From Methylomonas methanica (GTDB lineage: Bacteria; Pseudomonadota; Gammaproteobacteria; Methylococcales; Methylomonadaceae): a stretch of DNA of 42,001 nt. Every line of letters begins with the position of its first letter. Positions within the stretch are counted from its first letter, which is position 1. Below, piece after piece: positions 27,148 to 34,595 of the stretch. The notes beneath the pieces were generated by a model, which saw only the letters and a program-made list of their open reading frames with translations, did not search any database and was not told the origin of the DNA. The stretch covers positions 1 through 42,001 of the forward strand of contig NZ_LUUG01000107.1 of assembly GCF_001644035.1 (NCBI RefSeq), given 5' to 3'. A program made the translations under genes and the position numbers.

Positions 27148-27279
27148 TCATGCCAGGCTATCCAGATAAGGGCGCATCACATTGGCGACGCGGCATATCT
27201 TGACATAGCGCCAATTACGTCGCTGGTCATGCGCTTCTCGTGCCAGGCATCGCGTAGCGCTTCCAGGGCGACATCAAGG
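27148..27279 (-). pseudogene. C-terminal remnant of an AbiEi-like antitoxin, frameshifted
   Basis: Two minus-strand frames together recall the end of AbiEi-type antitoxin/regulator proteins. At about 27225-27279 one frame reads GLDVALEALRDAWHEKRMTSD; the adjacent frame, 27148-27222, reads WRYVKICRVANVMRPYLDSLA and stops. A single frameshift near 27223 separates them. The N-terminal part is missing; instead the left part of a DUF3368 toxin gene joins directly. I see no AbiEii toxin partner here. This is scar DNA from past toxin-antitoxin turnover. Confidence 0.6.
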
Positions 27280-27418
27280 CCGATTTGCCGGGTAACACTT
27301 CTTGTTTAAACGATTCGGGTACGAAAACCTGACCAAATAACTGGGGTCGCCAAATTAAACCCTCAACCAACACCAGTCCGATCAATGGACTGGCGTCGAC
27401 AACTACTTTCTTGGACAT
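27227..27418 (-). pseudogene. DUF3368/PIN-like toxin, truncated
   Basis: Codes for 63 residues from the ATG at 27418. The first 45 or so (VVVDASPLIGLVLVEGL, then LFGQVFVPESFKQEVLPGK) match the N-terminus of DUF3368 PIN-like toxins, with the first acidic metal-binding residue Asp in DASPLIGL. The rest of the domain, with the remaining acidic residues, is replaced by out-of-frame sequence from an AbiEi-like gene. It should be inactive as a nuclease. It follows the antitoxin gene by 6 bp, the usual order for this toxin-antitoxin type. Confidence 0.72.
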
Positions 27419-27424
27419 TGGATA

Positions 27425-27769
27425 TCAGGCTTGGTTGAGCCACCGATCCAGTGTGTCCAAATCGTCCTCAACTTCGTCGGCCGTTTGATCGATGATTGGA
27501 ATGCCCAGGCGCGAGACGTGCGCAATAAAGCTCGCCAACGGCATATCGGCCAGTTTCGCCGAGCGGGCAAGGGATAAGTTTCCGTCTTTAAATAATGCTG
27601 TCGTCAAGGCTTTGCGTACGCCCGGCATGCCGATGATTTTGGAGGCTTTGAGACCGACCATCACCGCGTCCGGTTCGTTTCGATTCATGACCAGTACTAT
27701 ATCCTCGTGAGCCATACGCAGCGCTTCGCTAGGATTGTTCTTTAGACCGCTGACATTCACTGTTTTCAT
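27425..27769 (-). CDS. UPF0175-type antitoxin with Phd-like N-terminus
   Basis: Codes for 114 residues. The N-terminal segment (VNVSGLKNNPSEALRMAHED, then VLVMNRNEPDAVMVGL) resembles a Phd/YefM DNA-binding antitoxin, and the C-terminal half (LFKDGNLSLARSAKLADMPLASFIAHVSRLGI) is a UPF0175 helix-turn-helix module, the usual partner of DUF3368 toxins. It appears complete although its toxin is truncated, so it is an orphan antitoxin that may still act as repressor of its own promoter. Confidence 0.72.
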   Translation of the reverse strand: MKTVNVSGLKNNPSEALRMAHEDIVLVMNRNEPDAVMVGLKASKIIGMPGVRKALTTALFKDGNLSLARSAKLADMPLASFIAHVSRLGIPIIDQTADEVEDDLDTLDRWLNQA

Positions 27770-27904
27770 AGCCAGACTATATAGGAAGATTCAATAGGTG
27801 GACTATAGCCCACTGAATTGAAAGGGGTACCTAAAGTTATCCGATGGGCTGTCTGGATAAAGACCCCTATGCGACCACCACTAATCTCATCATTCAAATG
27901 GTTG

Positions 27905-28441
27905 TCATGTACTTGATACGGTTTTCATGGCACACACCTGGCAGATGGGCTGATAATTGCTGTCATAGAAGATCACGAAATCATGATGACATCGACTGCA
28001 GTATCGCAATTCTGCCATGCCAGTTTGGATAGCCTCAGCAATCACCCAGGCCTCGGTGAAATTGGCGGGTCTGATTTTACTGAATGGTCGTCGCTCACTA
28101 ATATGACCAGGAAAAGTTTTACAGAAACAATCCCAGGCAAACATCACAGCATTGATATCAATGCCGGTTTTCACGTTACGTTGACTGGCACAACGATAAA
28201 TAGACGCAAATACTGCCACATATAAAAATGCTTCGCGGGACCGGGTGATCGAATCGAGGCTAGGGATCTTTCCGGGCAGCGGTCTTTCTCGGTGCAGCTT
28301 ATAATAAATGTACTGTAAATCCTTGTCGCCCAGGCATGAAATGACTTTTTTGACGATCGAAGTGCGTAATTTTCGCTTTAGCAATTCATATAACAGCCAA
28401 TGCTCGTACCACTGCAATTGGTAAGGGTGCGAGCGCCTCAT
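27905..28441 (-). CDS. FlhC-like transcriptional activator (SetC/AcaC type)
   Basis: Codes for 178 residues and resembles FlhC. The C-terminal zinc site is intact: Cys148, Cys151, Cys167 and Cys170 in YCSRCHHDF and ICQVCAMK, matching the four zinc cysteines of E. coli FlhC. The preceding NFTEAWVIAEAIQTGMAELRYC block is also FlhC-like. In SXT/R391 (SetCD) and IncA/C (AcaCD) such pairs are the master activators of transfer genes; here it lies in the same element as traIDFHG and mobI, so the same job is likely. The ATG overlaps the FlhD-like stop as ATGA. Confidence 0.82.
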   Translation of the reverse strand: MRRSHPYQLQWYEHWLLYELLKRKLRTSIVKKVISCLGDKDLQYIYYKLHRERPLPGKIPSLDSITRSREAFLYVAVFASIYRCASQRNVKTGIDINAVMFAWDCFCKTFPGHISERRPFSKIRPANFTEAWVIAEAIQTGMAELRYCSRCHHDFVIFYDSNYQPICQVCAMKTVSST

Positions 28442-28743
28442 GATGCGCCATCCTGGGCTAGTATCGATAATAATTCTTTGGCCCGATGTTCTGGAGAATC
28501 TGTGGCAAATGTTTGTATTTCAATAAATTCTCGCCAGTGACTGGGATTGATTCGAGGACTAAATTTTAGATAGTCGCTTCCAGCCAATGCTTTCAGCTGT
28601 TTGATCGACATATTGCGGAGTACTTCAATGGCCTCTGTCGGCAAACCAAGATAAAACTGAGCCTTATACGCATCGCCGGCGGCAATCATCCCTTTGGCCA
28701 CCAGCAAGTAATCCAGGTTGAGGTTATACAAATCATTGTCCAT
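28438..28743 (-). CDS. FlhD-like transcriptional activator (SetD/AcaD type)
   Basis: Codes for 101 residues, the usual FlhD size. The N-terminal LYNLNLDYLLVAKGMI parallels E. coli FlhD ([20 protein letters not shown]), followed by the FlhD-like AQFYLGL and MSIKQLKALAGSDYLKFSPR. It would form a heterocomplex with the FlhC-like product and bind promoter DNA. It is 13 bp downstream of the lytic transglycosylase gene, so the three form one operon. Flagellar use is unlikely because no flagellar genes are near. Confidence 0.82.
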   Translation of the reverse strand: MDNDLYNLNLDYLLVAKGMIAAGDAYKAQFYLGLPTEAIEVLRNMSIKQLKALAGSDYLKFSPRINPSHWREFIEIQTFATDSPEHRAKELLSILAQDGAS

Positions 28744-28756
28744 TCAAATGACCTGT

Positions 28757-29404
28757 CTAAATGATCGTTCTGATATGCGCTGCTAGGGTAATGACATTTT
28801 GGCCATACTCGATGGCGGCAGGAATATTCTTCCAGTTGTAATAACGCCCTACACCTAAGGCGAAGTTATCTGGCGATGATTGAATCGCTTTGGCGAGCAA
28901 CTCAGCGCCTATCTCGAGGTTGGTCGTTGGATCGAGCAACTGTTCGGGCTTATCAACCCGGTGGCCATGCCAGCGCAGATTGACTTGCATAATGCCGATG
29001 TCGACATTTCGGTTACCTTCCTTCAGCAGCTGTTTAAGCTGGATAATAGCGTCTTGTTTATTCGTTGTAATGATGGCTTTGCCGGCATGATTTAGCGCCC
29101 AGGGCCAAGGTGTTACTTGGTTTTTTTGATGATGATTTCTCGACTCGATCAACGCTACTGCATACAAGACATAGGGATCCAGTTGATGTCGTGCAGCGAC
29201 GTCCCCCCATACCGTGGTTTGCAGTAAAGATTTGGCAGAAAGGATGCTGGCCGATCGCTCACTTGACTGGTTTTCAGCCGCCCAGCTTAACTCGTTTGAA
29301 AAACTGGATACCATGCCAATCAATAGCGCGATATGACTGGGTATAAGTGGTATTGGTCTGCCCCGACCTCGCGCCGGTGTGACTTTGGTTAAACTCAATA
29401 ACAT
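28757..29404 (-). CDS. Lytic transglycosylase (conjugation-associated, SLT fold)
   Basis: Codes for 215 residues. A hydrophobic N-terminal segment (PSHIALLIGMVSSFSNELSWA) exports the protein. The SLT domain shows the catalytic Glu in YVLYAVALIESRNHH, the DIGIMQVNLRWHGHR motif and the late NFALGVGRYYNWKN. Such enzymes locally open peptidoglycan so the transfer channel can pass, as VirB1 does. Being first in the operon with the FlhDC-like activator links cell-wall opening to transfer control. Confidence 0.87.
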   Translation of the reverse strand: MLLSLTKVTPARGRGRPIPLIPSHIALLIGMVSSFSNELSWAAENQSSERSASILSAKSLLQTTVWGDVAARHQLDPYVLYAVALIESRNHHQKNQVTPWPWALNHAGKAIITTNKQDAIIQLKQLLKEGNRNVDIGIMQVNLRWHGHRVDKPEQLLDPTTNLEIGAELLAKAIQSSPDNFALGVGRYYNWKNIPAAIEYGQNVITLAAHIRTII

Positions 29405-29521
29405 GACACGCTCTCAATTCAATGAAGATTAATGAAAGTGTAAAACCTGCAGCCTGAGAAAACTGGTTTGAAAAATCACCCGTAGGGTCGATATTCGTGG
29501 ATTATGGATAGGGCATCAGCA

Positions 29522-29539
29522 AAGCGTTGGCAAACGCTT
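29522..29539. promoter_or_regulatory. Inverted repeat between two divergent genes
   Basis: AAGCGTT-GGCA-AACGCTT, 7-bp arms, lies between the leftward transglycosylase-flhDC-like operon and the rightward recombinase gene. It could be an operator for either; nothing else in the 204-bp gap is recognised. Confidence 0.4.
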
Positions 29540-29608
29540 GGTGATTTCCGTGTGATCAACGCGATAGCATGACAATAAGTCTCCTTAAACAAGCATTAGG
29601 AGTTCGTC

Positions 29609-30238
29609 ATGAATCAGGAAAATCCAAGCAATCGGAATCGGCACGCCCCTTGGAACAAAGGTAAGTTGATTGGCCAGAAATCGCCTTTAAAGTTGAAAGA
29701 AATCTGGGCCATACGCATCCGTTTGCAGATGACCAAAAACATACGTGAACTAGCATTATTCAATCTTGCCATTGATAGCAAACTCCGAGGATGCGACTTG
29801 GTGAAACTTAAAGTCTGCGATGTGGCTCAAGGTGGCCGGATATCATCTCGCGCAATGGTCATGCAACAGAAAACGCATCGTCCAGTTCAATTTGAGATAA
29901 CCGAACAAACCAGAGACTCATTAGCAAACTGGATTAGCCAAGCTCAATTGAAATCCGATGAATATCTTTTTCCTAGTCGAATTCATGAATCACCACACAT
30001 TTCAACCCGGCAATACGCTCGCATTGTTGAGCATTGGGTGACGTCAATCGGTCTTGATCCAGCAGCATACGGAACCCATACGATGCGACGGACAAAAGCG
30101 ACATTGATTTACCGTCGGACAAAAAACCTGCGAGCTGTCCAGCTATTGCTGGGTCATACCAAACTTGAAAGTACTGTACGTTATCTTGGAATAGAGGTTG
30201 ATGACGCATTAGAAATTTCGGAACAGACCGAAATTTAG
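29609..30238 (+). CDS. Short orphan tyrosine recombinase
   Basis: Codes for 209 residues: a tyrosine recombinase catalytic domain without the N-terminal core-binding domain found in integrases of 300 or more residues. Active-site residues are visible: Arg in DSKLRGCDLV, His-x-x-Arg in HTMRRTKA, His in LLGHTKLES and Tyr in TVRYLGIEV. TTAGGAG precedes the ATG. Short recombinases of this type are common on plasmids and genomic islands. Whether it integrates this element, resolves multimers or acts elsewhere cannot be told from sequence. Confidence 0.85.
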   Translation: MNQENPSNRNRHAPWNKGKLIGQKSPLKLKEIWAIRIRLQMTKNIRELALFNLAIDSKLRGCDLVKLKVCDVAQGGRISSRAMVMQQKTHRPVQFEITEQTRDSLANWISQAQLKSDEYLFPSRIHESPHISTRQYARIVEHWVTSIGLDPAAYGTHTMRRTKATLIYRRTKNLRAVQLLLGHTKLESTVRYLGIEVDDALEISEQTEI

Positions 30239-30251
30239 CGTTAAATAATGA

Positions 30252-30280
30252 GGTAGCAGTCGTTTATTTTGACTGCTACC
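30252..30280 (+). terminator. Strong hairpin after the recombinase gene
   Basis: GGTAGCAGTC (30252-30261), a 9-base loop GTTTATTTT, then the perfect complement GACTGCTACC (30271-30280), followed by GATTTTG. The 10-bp stem 14 bases after the stop is a good terminator candidate, though the T-tract is short. Confidence 0.7.
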
Positions 30281-30574
30281 GATTTTGAGCCTGCTAATTC
30301 CCACCCATTTTTGACTGTCACGTTGCACCAATAAGGTCAATAGTTAGGGGTGCGGAGTTACTAAGGTTATATATCCAGTGAATCAGCCGAATGGCAGGTA
30401 TTCGGTAAGCAAATCGACATTATGGCCGAGTCACAACGGCCATCAAGAGACATTCAGTAATTTCACGGCAAAGGCAAATTTATGCTGTATAGCTGTCGTC
30501 TAACGCGTCACACCACTAGACGAAACTTGAAAAAGCCCCCCGTTTTCTCGCAAAGCATGAATATGCCAGCCTGA
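30281..30574. other. Intergenic region without recognised genes
   Basis: Both strands are interrupted by stops. No gene, promoter or repeat that I can support. GGCCGAGTCACAACGGCC (30424-30441) is a short imperfect dyad. Confidence 0.4.
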
Positions 30575-31276
30575 TTAAAGCGTTGGAGGCGAACCATGGT
30601 GATCATGCTCAGTATTGGTGCGATCAAATGAGTCAATAGGATTGAGTTTTATGAAGGGAGCGAAGTTTTTCATTATCTCTTTCAGCAATCGAGGGAATTG
30701 ATCCCGTTCATATCGAAAAATCTTGTTTTGCATAATGGCGTAAAAAAAATAAGCGGGTACAGCAATAACCAGCCCCCACATGGTAGTTATTAGCGATTTA
30801 TCAATGGCGGACACTAGCGCAGACATATCCCTTTTGCCGACTATGGCAAATTGCTCGAACGTACCCATAATGCCGATAGTTGTTCCCAATACACCCAGCA
30901 ACGGTGCGATAACATAAGCCGTTGATAGCGAAGATAGCGATTGATAGAGTTTATCCATAACATCATCAATTGGAGTGGGATTCACATCGGGATGGATCGA
31001 CTCACCGCGCTCGCCAGCCTCAATGTAGGCCAAAATGACCTTCGCTAGCGGGGAAGATAGTGTCGTCAGACGTTCACGGAATGAATCGAATGCCTGCTGA
31101 TTGGAGATACTTTTAGCTTCTTCTATCAGATCATGCGGCATTACACGAGAGGATCGTAGCTCCAGGAACCTTTGCAAAATAATGCCCAGGGTAAAAATTG
31201 ATAGCGGAAGTAACGCCAACATGGTAATCCCACCCTGAAGGACATACTCGTCAAAATAGTTTTCGCTCATTTCCAT
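30575..31276 (-). CDS. exbB: ExbB-like MotA/TolQ/ExbB proton channel
   Basis: Codes for 233 residues from the ATG at 31276 (the frame stays open to 31378 but with no better start). Three membrane segments are visible: GGITMLALLPLSIFTLGIILQ, AYVIAPLLGVLGTTIGIMGTF and SLITTMWGLVIAVPAYFFYAI, in the TolQ/ExbB order. The APLLGVLGTTIGIMGTF block is diagnostic. It would form the proton-driven motor for TonB with ExbD. Its partner exbD directly upstream is broken by an IS1595-family element, so the motor is probably disabled unless another ExbD is available in the cell. Confidence 0.88.
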   Translation of the reverse strand: MEMSENYFDEYVLQGGITMLALLPLSIFTLGIILQRFLELRSSRVMPHDLIEEAKSISNQQAFDSFRERLTTLSSPLAKVILAYIEAGERGESIHPDVNPTPIDDVMDKLYQSLSSLSTAYVIAPLLGVLGTTIGIMGTFEQFAIVGKRDMSALVSAIDKSLITTMWGLVIAVPAYFFYAIMQNKIFRYERDQFPRLLKEIMKNFAPFIKLNPIDSFDRTNTEHDHHGSPPTL

Positions 31277-31304
31277 AGTTGTTAGTTTTAAATCAAACGA
31301 AAGG

Positions 31305-31640
31305 TTATGTTGAAGGTTTTTCGGTTTCGATTTTGACTTTTTCAATACCAGCCATTCTGCAGGCGCCCAACACGTCAACAGTGGCCTGTAAACTGCTGTT
31401 AAGATCGCCTCTGACGATTACACTATTAAATGTAGGTTCGCTTTGCTTTTTCTGCGACAACCATTCCGGCAAACTGGAGATCGGCATTTTCTCGCCATCG
31501 ACAAGATACTGATTATCTTTGGTGATGAAAATAATTAATGCCTGTCTCTGCGTCGATGAAGTCTCGGAAAATTCTGTGACAGGCACTGCGACATCAATGG
31601 CGTCAAAAACAGCCAGCTCGGTCGCAAACACAAAGAACAA
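31305..31640 (-). pseudogene. exbD: ExbD, C-terminal part (split by IS1595-family element)
   Basis: Codes for the periplasmic domain of an ExbD/TolR protein: FFVFATELAVFDAIDVAVP, then QALIIFITKDNQYLVDGEKM and VIVRGDLNSSLQATVDVLGACRMAGIEKVKI, the normal C-terminus. The membrane anchor with the proton-carrying Asp is not here; it lies on the far side of the insertion at 32692-32789. Removing the element and one copy of the 8-bp duplication gives one continuous 146-codon or so frame (NILLFFVFATE across the junction). The fragment has no proper start and should not work. Confidence 0.88.
31633..31640. repeat. Target-site duplication, left copy
   Basis: AAGAACAA, identical to 32692-32699. Eight bases is the usual duplication size for IS1595-family elements. 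Confidence 0.85.
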
Positions 31641-32691
31641 CCTGATTATAAAGCTCCTTCAGCTGCACGAAGCGAGCTAAGTGGGCGGGGGCTGATATTG
31701 ACGGCGGCCAGGAGTAAATGCAGGGGTAAAGTCTCCAAGTGGAAGCGTCGGTTAAAGCGATACACAAAGGCGGCCAAGTAGCGAAATCCATACTTGGCAA
31801 AGTCGAAGGCATGGTAAGCGCCGCCTAAACTGGTCTTGAGATTACCCAATACCGTGTTAATCCAACTAAACTCGGGTAAATCCTTGGGTTTGCGTCCGCC
31901 CACAACAAGGGGTTGATGGTGACAACCCGCCGCCGTGACCGCGGTAAAACAGGCTAGCCCATCGGACACGACAACGCATCCCGGGCTGAGATCGCGTTGA
32001 GCCCAGTCCGCAATGGCTTTGAGGGTAAAACCGGGCACCGGGGCCATTTTGATATAGAGAGGGTGGCCTGCCTGATCCAATGAAACCGCTGCGACGAAGG
32101 GGACTTTATTCTCGGAACCTCGCCCGGCTTTGCCGCCGGTCAGTTCACCGCCGAGATAGGCATCGTCAATCTGAACGTGTCCCTCCAGGTGATAAAGCGC
32201 GTCTCGTTCCACCATGGTTTGCATCAACTTCTGCTGCATCAGCCAAGCGGTGGGGTAACTGACGCCCAGTAAGCGTTTCAAGGCTAAGGCCGATAAGTTG
32301 GTTTTGGCCTGGCTGATCAGATAGATCGCCATAAACCAGACGGTTAATGCCAATTGGGTACTTTGAAATAAAGTGCCTGCGGTGAGGGACGTTTGTAGCC
32401 GACACGTTCGACATTGATACGTTTGATGGCTACCGACGCTGAGCAAGTAATGTGGCGCTTGTCCACAGCGCGGACAACGAAACCCATCGGGCCAACGAGC
32501 TTTTTCCAGTGCCGCCTCGCATTGCGCTTCCGTGCCGAACTGTTCGAGAAATCCAGGCAGTGACAAGCCCTTTTGAAATTGGATACGATTCATAGCCATG
32601 ACAGCCTCCTTGGAGTTTGAGGCCAGTATGCGCGTTTTAATCTTTTTATACCTGGATTCAGCTGACAAGCTTGAGGAGCTTTCTAATCAGG
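31641..32691. mobile_element. IS1595-family insertion sequence in exbD
   Basis: The element is 1051 bp and carries one transposase gene. Its ends are inverted: CCTGATTATAAAGCTCCT from 31641 and, on the minus strand from 32691, CCTGATTAGAAAGCTCCT (17 of 18 identical). The flanking 8-bp direct repeats AAGAACAA and the clean restoration of the exbD frame fix both ends exactly. A recent insertion is likely because the duplication is still perfect. Confidence 0.9.
31646..32599 (-). CDS. IS1595-family transposase
   Basis: Codes for 317 residues from the ATG at 32599, preceded by AGGAGG 5 bases upstream; in-frame upstream codons to 32668 are unlikely to be used. An N-terminal zinc ribbon (CPRCGQAPHY, then CRTCRLQTS) precedes the ISXO2-like DDE domain, with acidic residues in VQIDDAYLGGELTGGKAGRG and VVVSDGLACF and a late SLGGAYHAFDFAKY region. 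The full length and intact zinc ribbon suggest it is functional. The stop is 5 bp from the element's left end. Confidence 0.9.
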   Translation of the reverse strand: MAMNRIQFQKGLSLPGFLEQFGTEAQCEAALEKARWPDGFRCPRCGQAPHYLLSVGSHQTYQCRTCRLQTSLTAGTLFQSTQLALTVWFMAIYLISQAKTNLSALALKRLLGVSYPTAWLMQQKLMQTMVERDALYHLEGHVQIDDAYLGGELTGGKAGRGSENKVPFVAAVSLDQAGHPLYIKMAPVPGFTLKAIADWAQRDLSPGCVVVSDGLACFTAVTAAGCHHQPLVVGGRKPKDLPEFSWINTVLGNLKTSLGGAYHAFDFAKYGFRYLAAFVYRFNRRFHLETLPLHLLLAAVNISPRPLSSLRAAEGAL

Positions 32692-32699
32692 AAGAACAA
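32692..32699. repeat. Target-site duplication, right copy
   Basis: AAGAACAA, identical to 31633-31640, directly right of the insertion sequence. Confidence 0.85.
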
Positions 32700-32789
32700 T
32701 AAGATATTAAGGACCAAGTCCAAAAATGCGTTCAGGTTGATGCCAGGCTGATTGGTCCAGCGGGAAGATCGTCTGGCTCTAGTCCTCAT
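32692..32789 (-). pseudogene. exbD: ExbD, N-terminal part (split by IS1595-family element)
   Basis: From the ATG at 32789, minus strand, the frame codes for MRTRARRSSRWTNQPGINLN, then AFLDLVLNILLFF, the basic N-terminus and single membrane anchor of ExbD with its conserved Asp in AFLDLVLN. The insertion sequence begins at codon 33. The remainder of the gene is at 31305-31640. It is too short to be called by length alone and was found by joining the two sides of the insertion. Confidence 0.85.
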
Positions 32790-32911
32790 GTTAATCTTTA
32801 AACCACAATAGCTGTGAGTGCAGTCAGCAACTTAAAAAAGGCCGGGGGAAGCAAGACTTGATTTGGGAATTAGCCGTTGCCTTTGTAATTTATAATAACA
32901 TTTTATTTTAA

Positions 32912-33700
32912 GTGCCAAGTCCATTAGTGCAGCACGACAATCAGCCAAACAATCCCTTCTGGGGTTTAAGAATTTCTCTTATTTTTCACGTATTGTTTCT
33001 ATGCGTGTTGGCTGTGATTAACAATACTCACCAAGCTGAGGTCAAACCTCCGCAGTTTGTCGAAGTTGCCACTATTGCCTTCAAACCGGAGCTTAAGGAA
33101 CCGCTTGCTGCTATATCAAATCAAGCACAAGCTCAGCCATCACCTTTGTCAAAGCCGAAGCGGGTGTCAACTCCGGTAACGACCAAACCGAAAAAAACCG
33201 AAAAGCCGAAACCTAAAGCAAAGCCGCGGGTTTTACCAGAAGCTAATAACACATCATCTAATAAGCCTGAACCAGATTCACGTCTGACAGAGCCTCTCGA
33301 GCAGGGTAATTCAGATAATGCATCGACAACAGCCGACGATGGACAGAAACCCACCGGCGGATCTGGTGAAGGAAACGGTGGAAGTAATGGTGGTGGAGTT
33401 GGTAGCGCTGGGACATCCAACAGTTCTAGCCTAATCGTATTGTCGCGAGTACTACCCGATTATCCGCCCATTGCCAAGGCCAGAGGTATACAAGGTTGGG
33501 TGCAGCTTTATATATCCGTTACCACTGAGGGAACGGTTAGTGCTGCGAGAGTAGTTGACGCCAGCCCAAAGCAGATATTCGATCAAGCAGCACTCGAAGC
33601 TATTTACGGCTGGCGTTTCAAGCCGGCCTTCAAAGATGGTCAAGCCGTGGCTAGAGAAGCCACGCTAAAGGTGGTTTTTAGGATACAACCACAACGGTAA
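32912..33700 (+). CDS. tonB: TonB-like energy transducer
   Basis: Codes for 262 residues with a GTG start at 32912; no good ribosome binding site is visible, so the start is uncertain. A single N-terminal membrane segment (ISLIFHVLFLCVLAVI, about 22-37) is followed by a Pro/Lys-rich spacer (KPKKTEKPKPKAKP), a Gly-rich linker (GSGEGNGGSNGGGVGSAG) and the TonB C-terminal domain from about 175 (VLPDYPPIAKARGIQGWVQL, VVDASPKQIFDQAALEAIYG, WRFKPA). It transmits proton-motive energy to outer-membrane receptors. It is divergent from exbD-exbB, with which it would form one complex had exbD not been split. Confidence 0.9.
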   Translation: MPSPLVQHDNQPNNPFWGLRISLIFHVLFLCVLAVINNTHQAEVKPPQFVEVATIAFKPELKEPLAAISNQAQAQPSPLSKPKRVSTPVTTKPKKTEKPKPKAKPRVLPEANNTSSNKPEPDSRLTEPLEQGNSDNASTTADDGQKPTGGSGEGNGGSNGGGVGSAGTSNSSSLIVLSRVLPDYPPIAKARGIQGWVQLYISVTTEGTVSAARVVDASPKQIFDQAALEAIYGWRFKPAFKDGQAVAREATLKVVFRIQPQR

Positions 33701-33751
33701 ATCAATGTAAAAACCCGTGCAGGGAAAGTCTCCACAAAACTTTCATGGGTA

Positions 33752-33757
33752 TATAAT
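33752..33757 (+). promoter_or_regulatory. Possible -10 box upstream of the PepSY gene
   Basis: A perfect TATAAT preceded by TGGG, about 60 bp before the ATG at 33816. The -35 region (near 33729) is poor. It lies between AGGGAAA (33721-33727) and TTTCCCT (33762-33768), an inverted pair that may bind a regulator. Confidence 0.4.
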
Positions 33758-33815
33758 GAAATTTCCCTCCATTCGGGCGGGACTAGCGCTTGTCACGTAA
33801 TTTAGGAGAGCCATC

Positions 33816-34343
33816 ATGAACAAGATTCAAAAAATCCTCATCGCGAATATGGCATTCGCAGTATGTTTACCAGTCATGGCAGATATTAAAATACCGAAAA
33901 CCAAGGTCAGCATGGAAACCTGTTTGAAGGCCGCTTTAGCAAAACGCGATGGCGAAGTTGTCAAACTTGAGTTCAAAGACGAGCGCGGCGTTCCCACTTA
34001 TGAATTTGAAATTCTCGGCAAGGATAGTAAGAGCTGGGAACTAGAATGCGATGCCAAAAAGGGCAAAATAACCGAGGAAGAACAGGAAGTAGAAAATGGC
34101 GACGATCCGTTATTCAAAGAAAAAACCAAAATAAGCTTGGAGCAAGCCAAGGAAATCGCTCTAAAAGCGCATGCGGGTGAAGTTGTAGAAGTCGAGTATG
34201 AAATCGAATCTGATGGTAGCGCTTCATACGAATTCGATATCAAGACAGCCGATAAGGGTGAAATTAAGTTAGAAGTGGATGCGACTAGCGGAAAAATTGT
34301 AGAAGATAACGAGAAGGAAATTTACCAAATCGGCAAGGAATAA
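33816..34343 (+). CDS. Periplasmic protein with two PepSY-like domains
   Basis: Codes for 175 residues with TTAGGAG upstream of the ATG. A signal peptide ([17 protein letters not shown], residues 7-23) is followed by two similar domains, about 28-90 and 108-170. Each begins with a helix ([42 protein letters not shown]), has Y-E-F strands ([20 protein letters not shown]) and ends with a strand and turn ([20 protein letters not shown]). That is the PepSY/YpeB pattern of a tandem duplication. PepSY proteins often restrain peptidases or redox proteins; no target is identified. Confidence 0.82.
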   Translation: MNKIQKILIANMAFAVCLPVMADIKIPKTKVSMETCLKAALAKRDGEVVKLEFKDERGVPTYEFEILGKDSKSWELECDAKKGKITEEEQEVENGDDPLFKEKTKISLEQAKEIALKAHAGEVVEVEYEIESDGSASYEFDIKTADKGEIKLEVDATSGKIVEDNEKEIYQIGKE

Positions 34344-34367
34344 GTTAAACGATCTTTGTTGAGAAAA

Positions 34368-34424
34368 ACCTCTAAGAATCACCTGAACCTTTAATTTGGT
34401 AAAAGGCGTGGTGTTTTTAGAGGT
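34368..34424. other. 57-nt compound hairpin between PepSY and pentapeptide genes
   Basis: ACCTCTAA (34368-34375) pairs with TTAGAGGT (34417-34424), then CACC with GGTG further in, then CCTTT with AAAGG at the top. No T-tract follows on the plus strand, so it is more likely a transcript-processing or mobile hairpin than a simple terminator. Confidence 0.45.
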
Positions 34425-34595
34425 CCCGCCTCAGCTATTACCGCATTGCATGTGCCTCATTAAAACAGGGCGCGACTGATATGATTTTTTCTCGCTAGGT
34501 AGGCTTAATTTTCCTTTTTTCCAGGACCGATTGACAAGCTAAATCTAGTCGACCTAAACTGCAAAACATCCTGTTTTTCCGGTATTTAAAGCTGC

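Noticed and set aside
27905-28743. Flagellar master regulator flhDC
   Set aside because: FlhDC family is right, but no flagellar genes are near and context is conjugative transfer, so a SetDC/AcaDC-type role fits better.
30424-30441. Dyad in the gap before exbB as a terminator
   Set aside because: Arms are short and imperfect with no T-run; noted only as part of the intergenic region.
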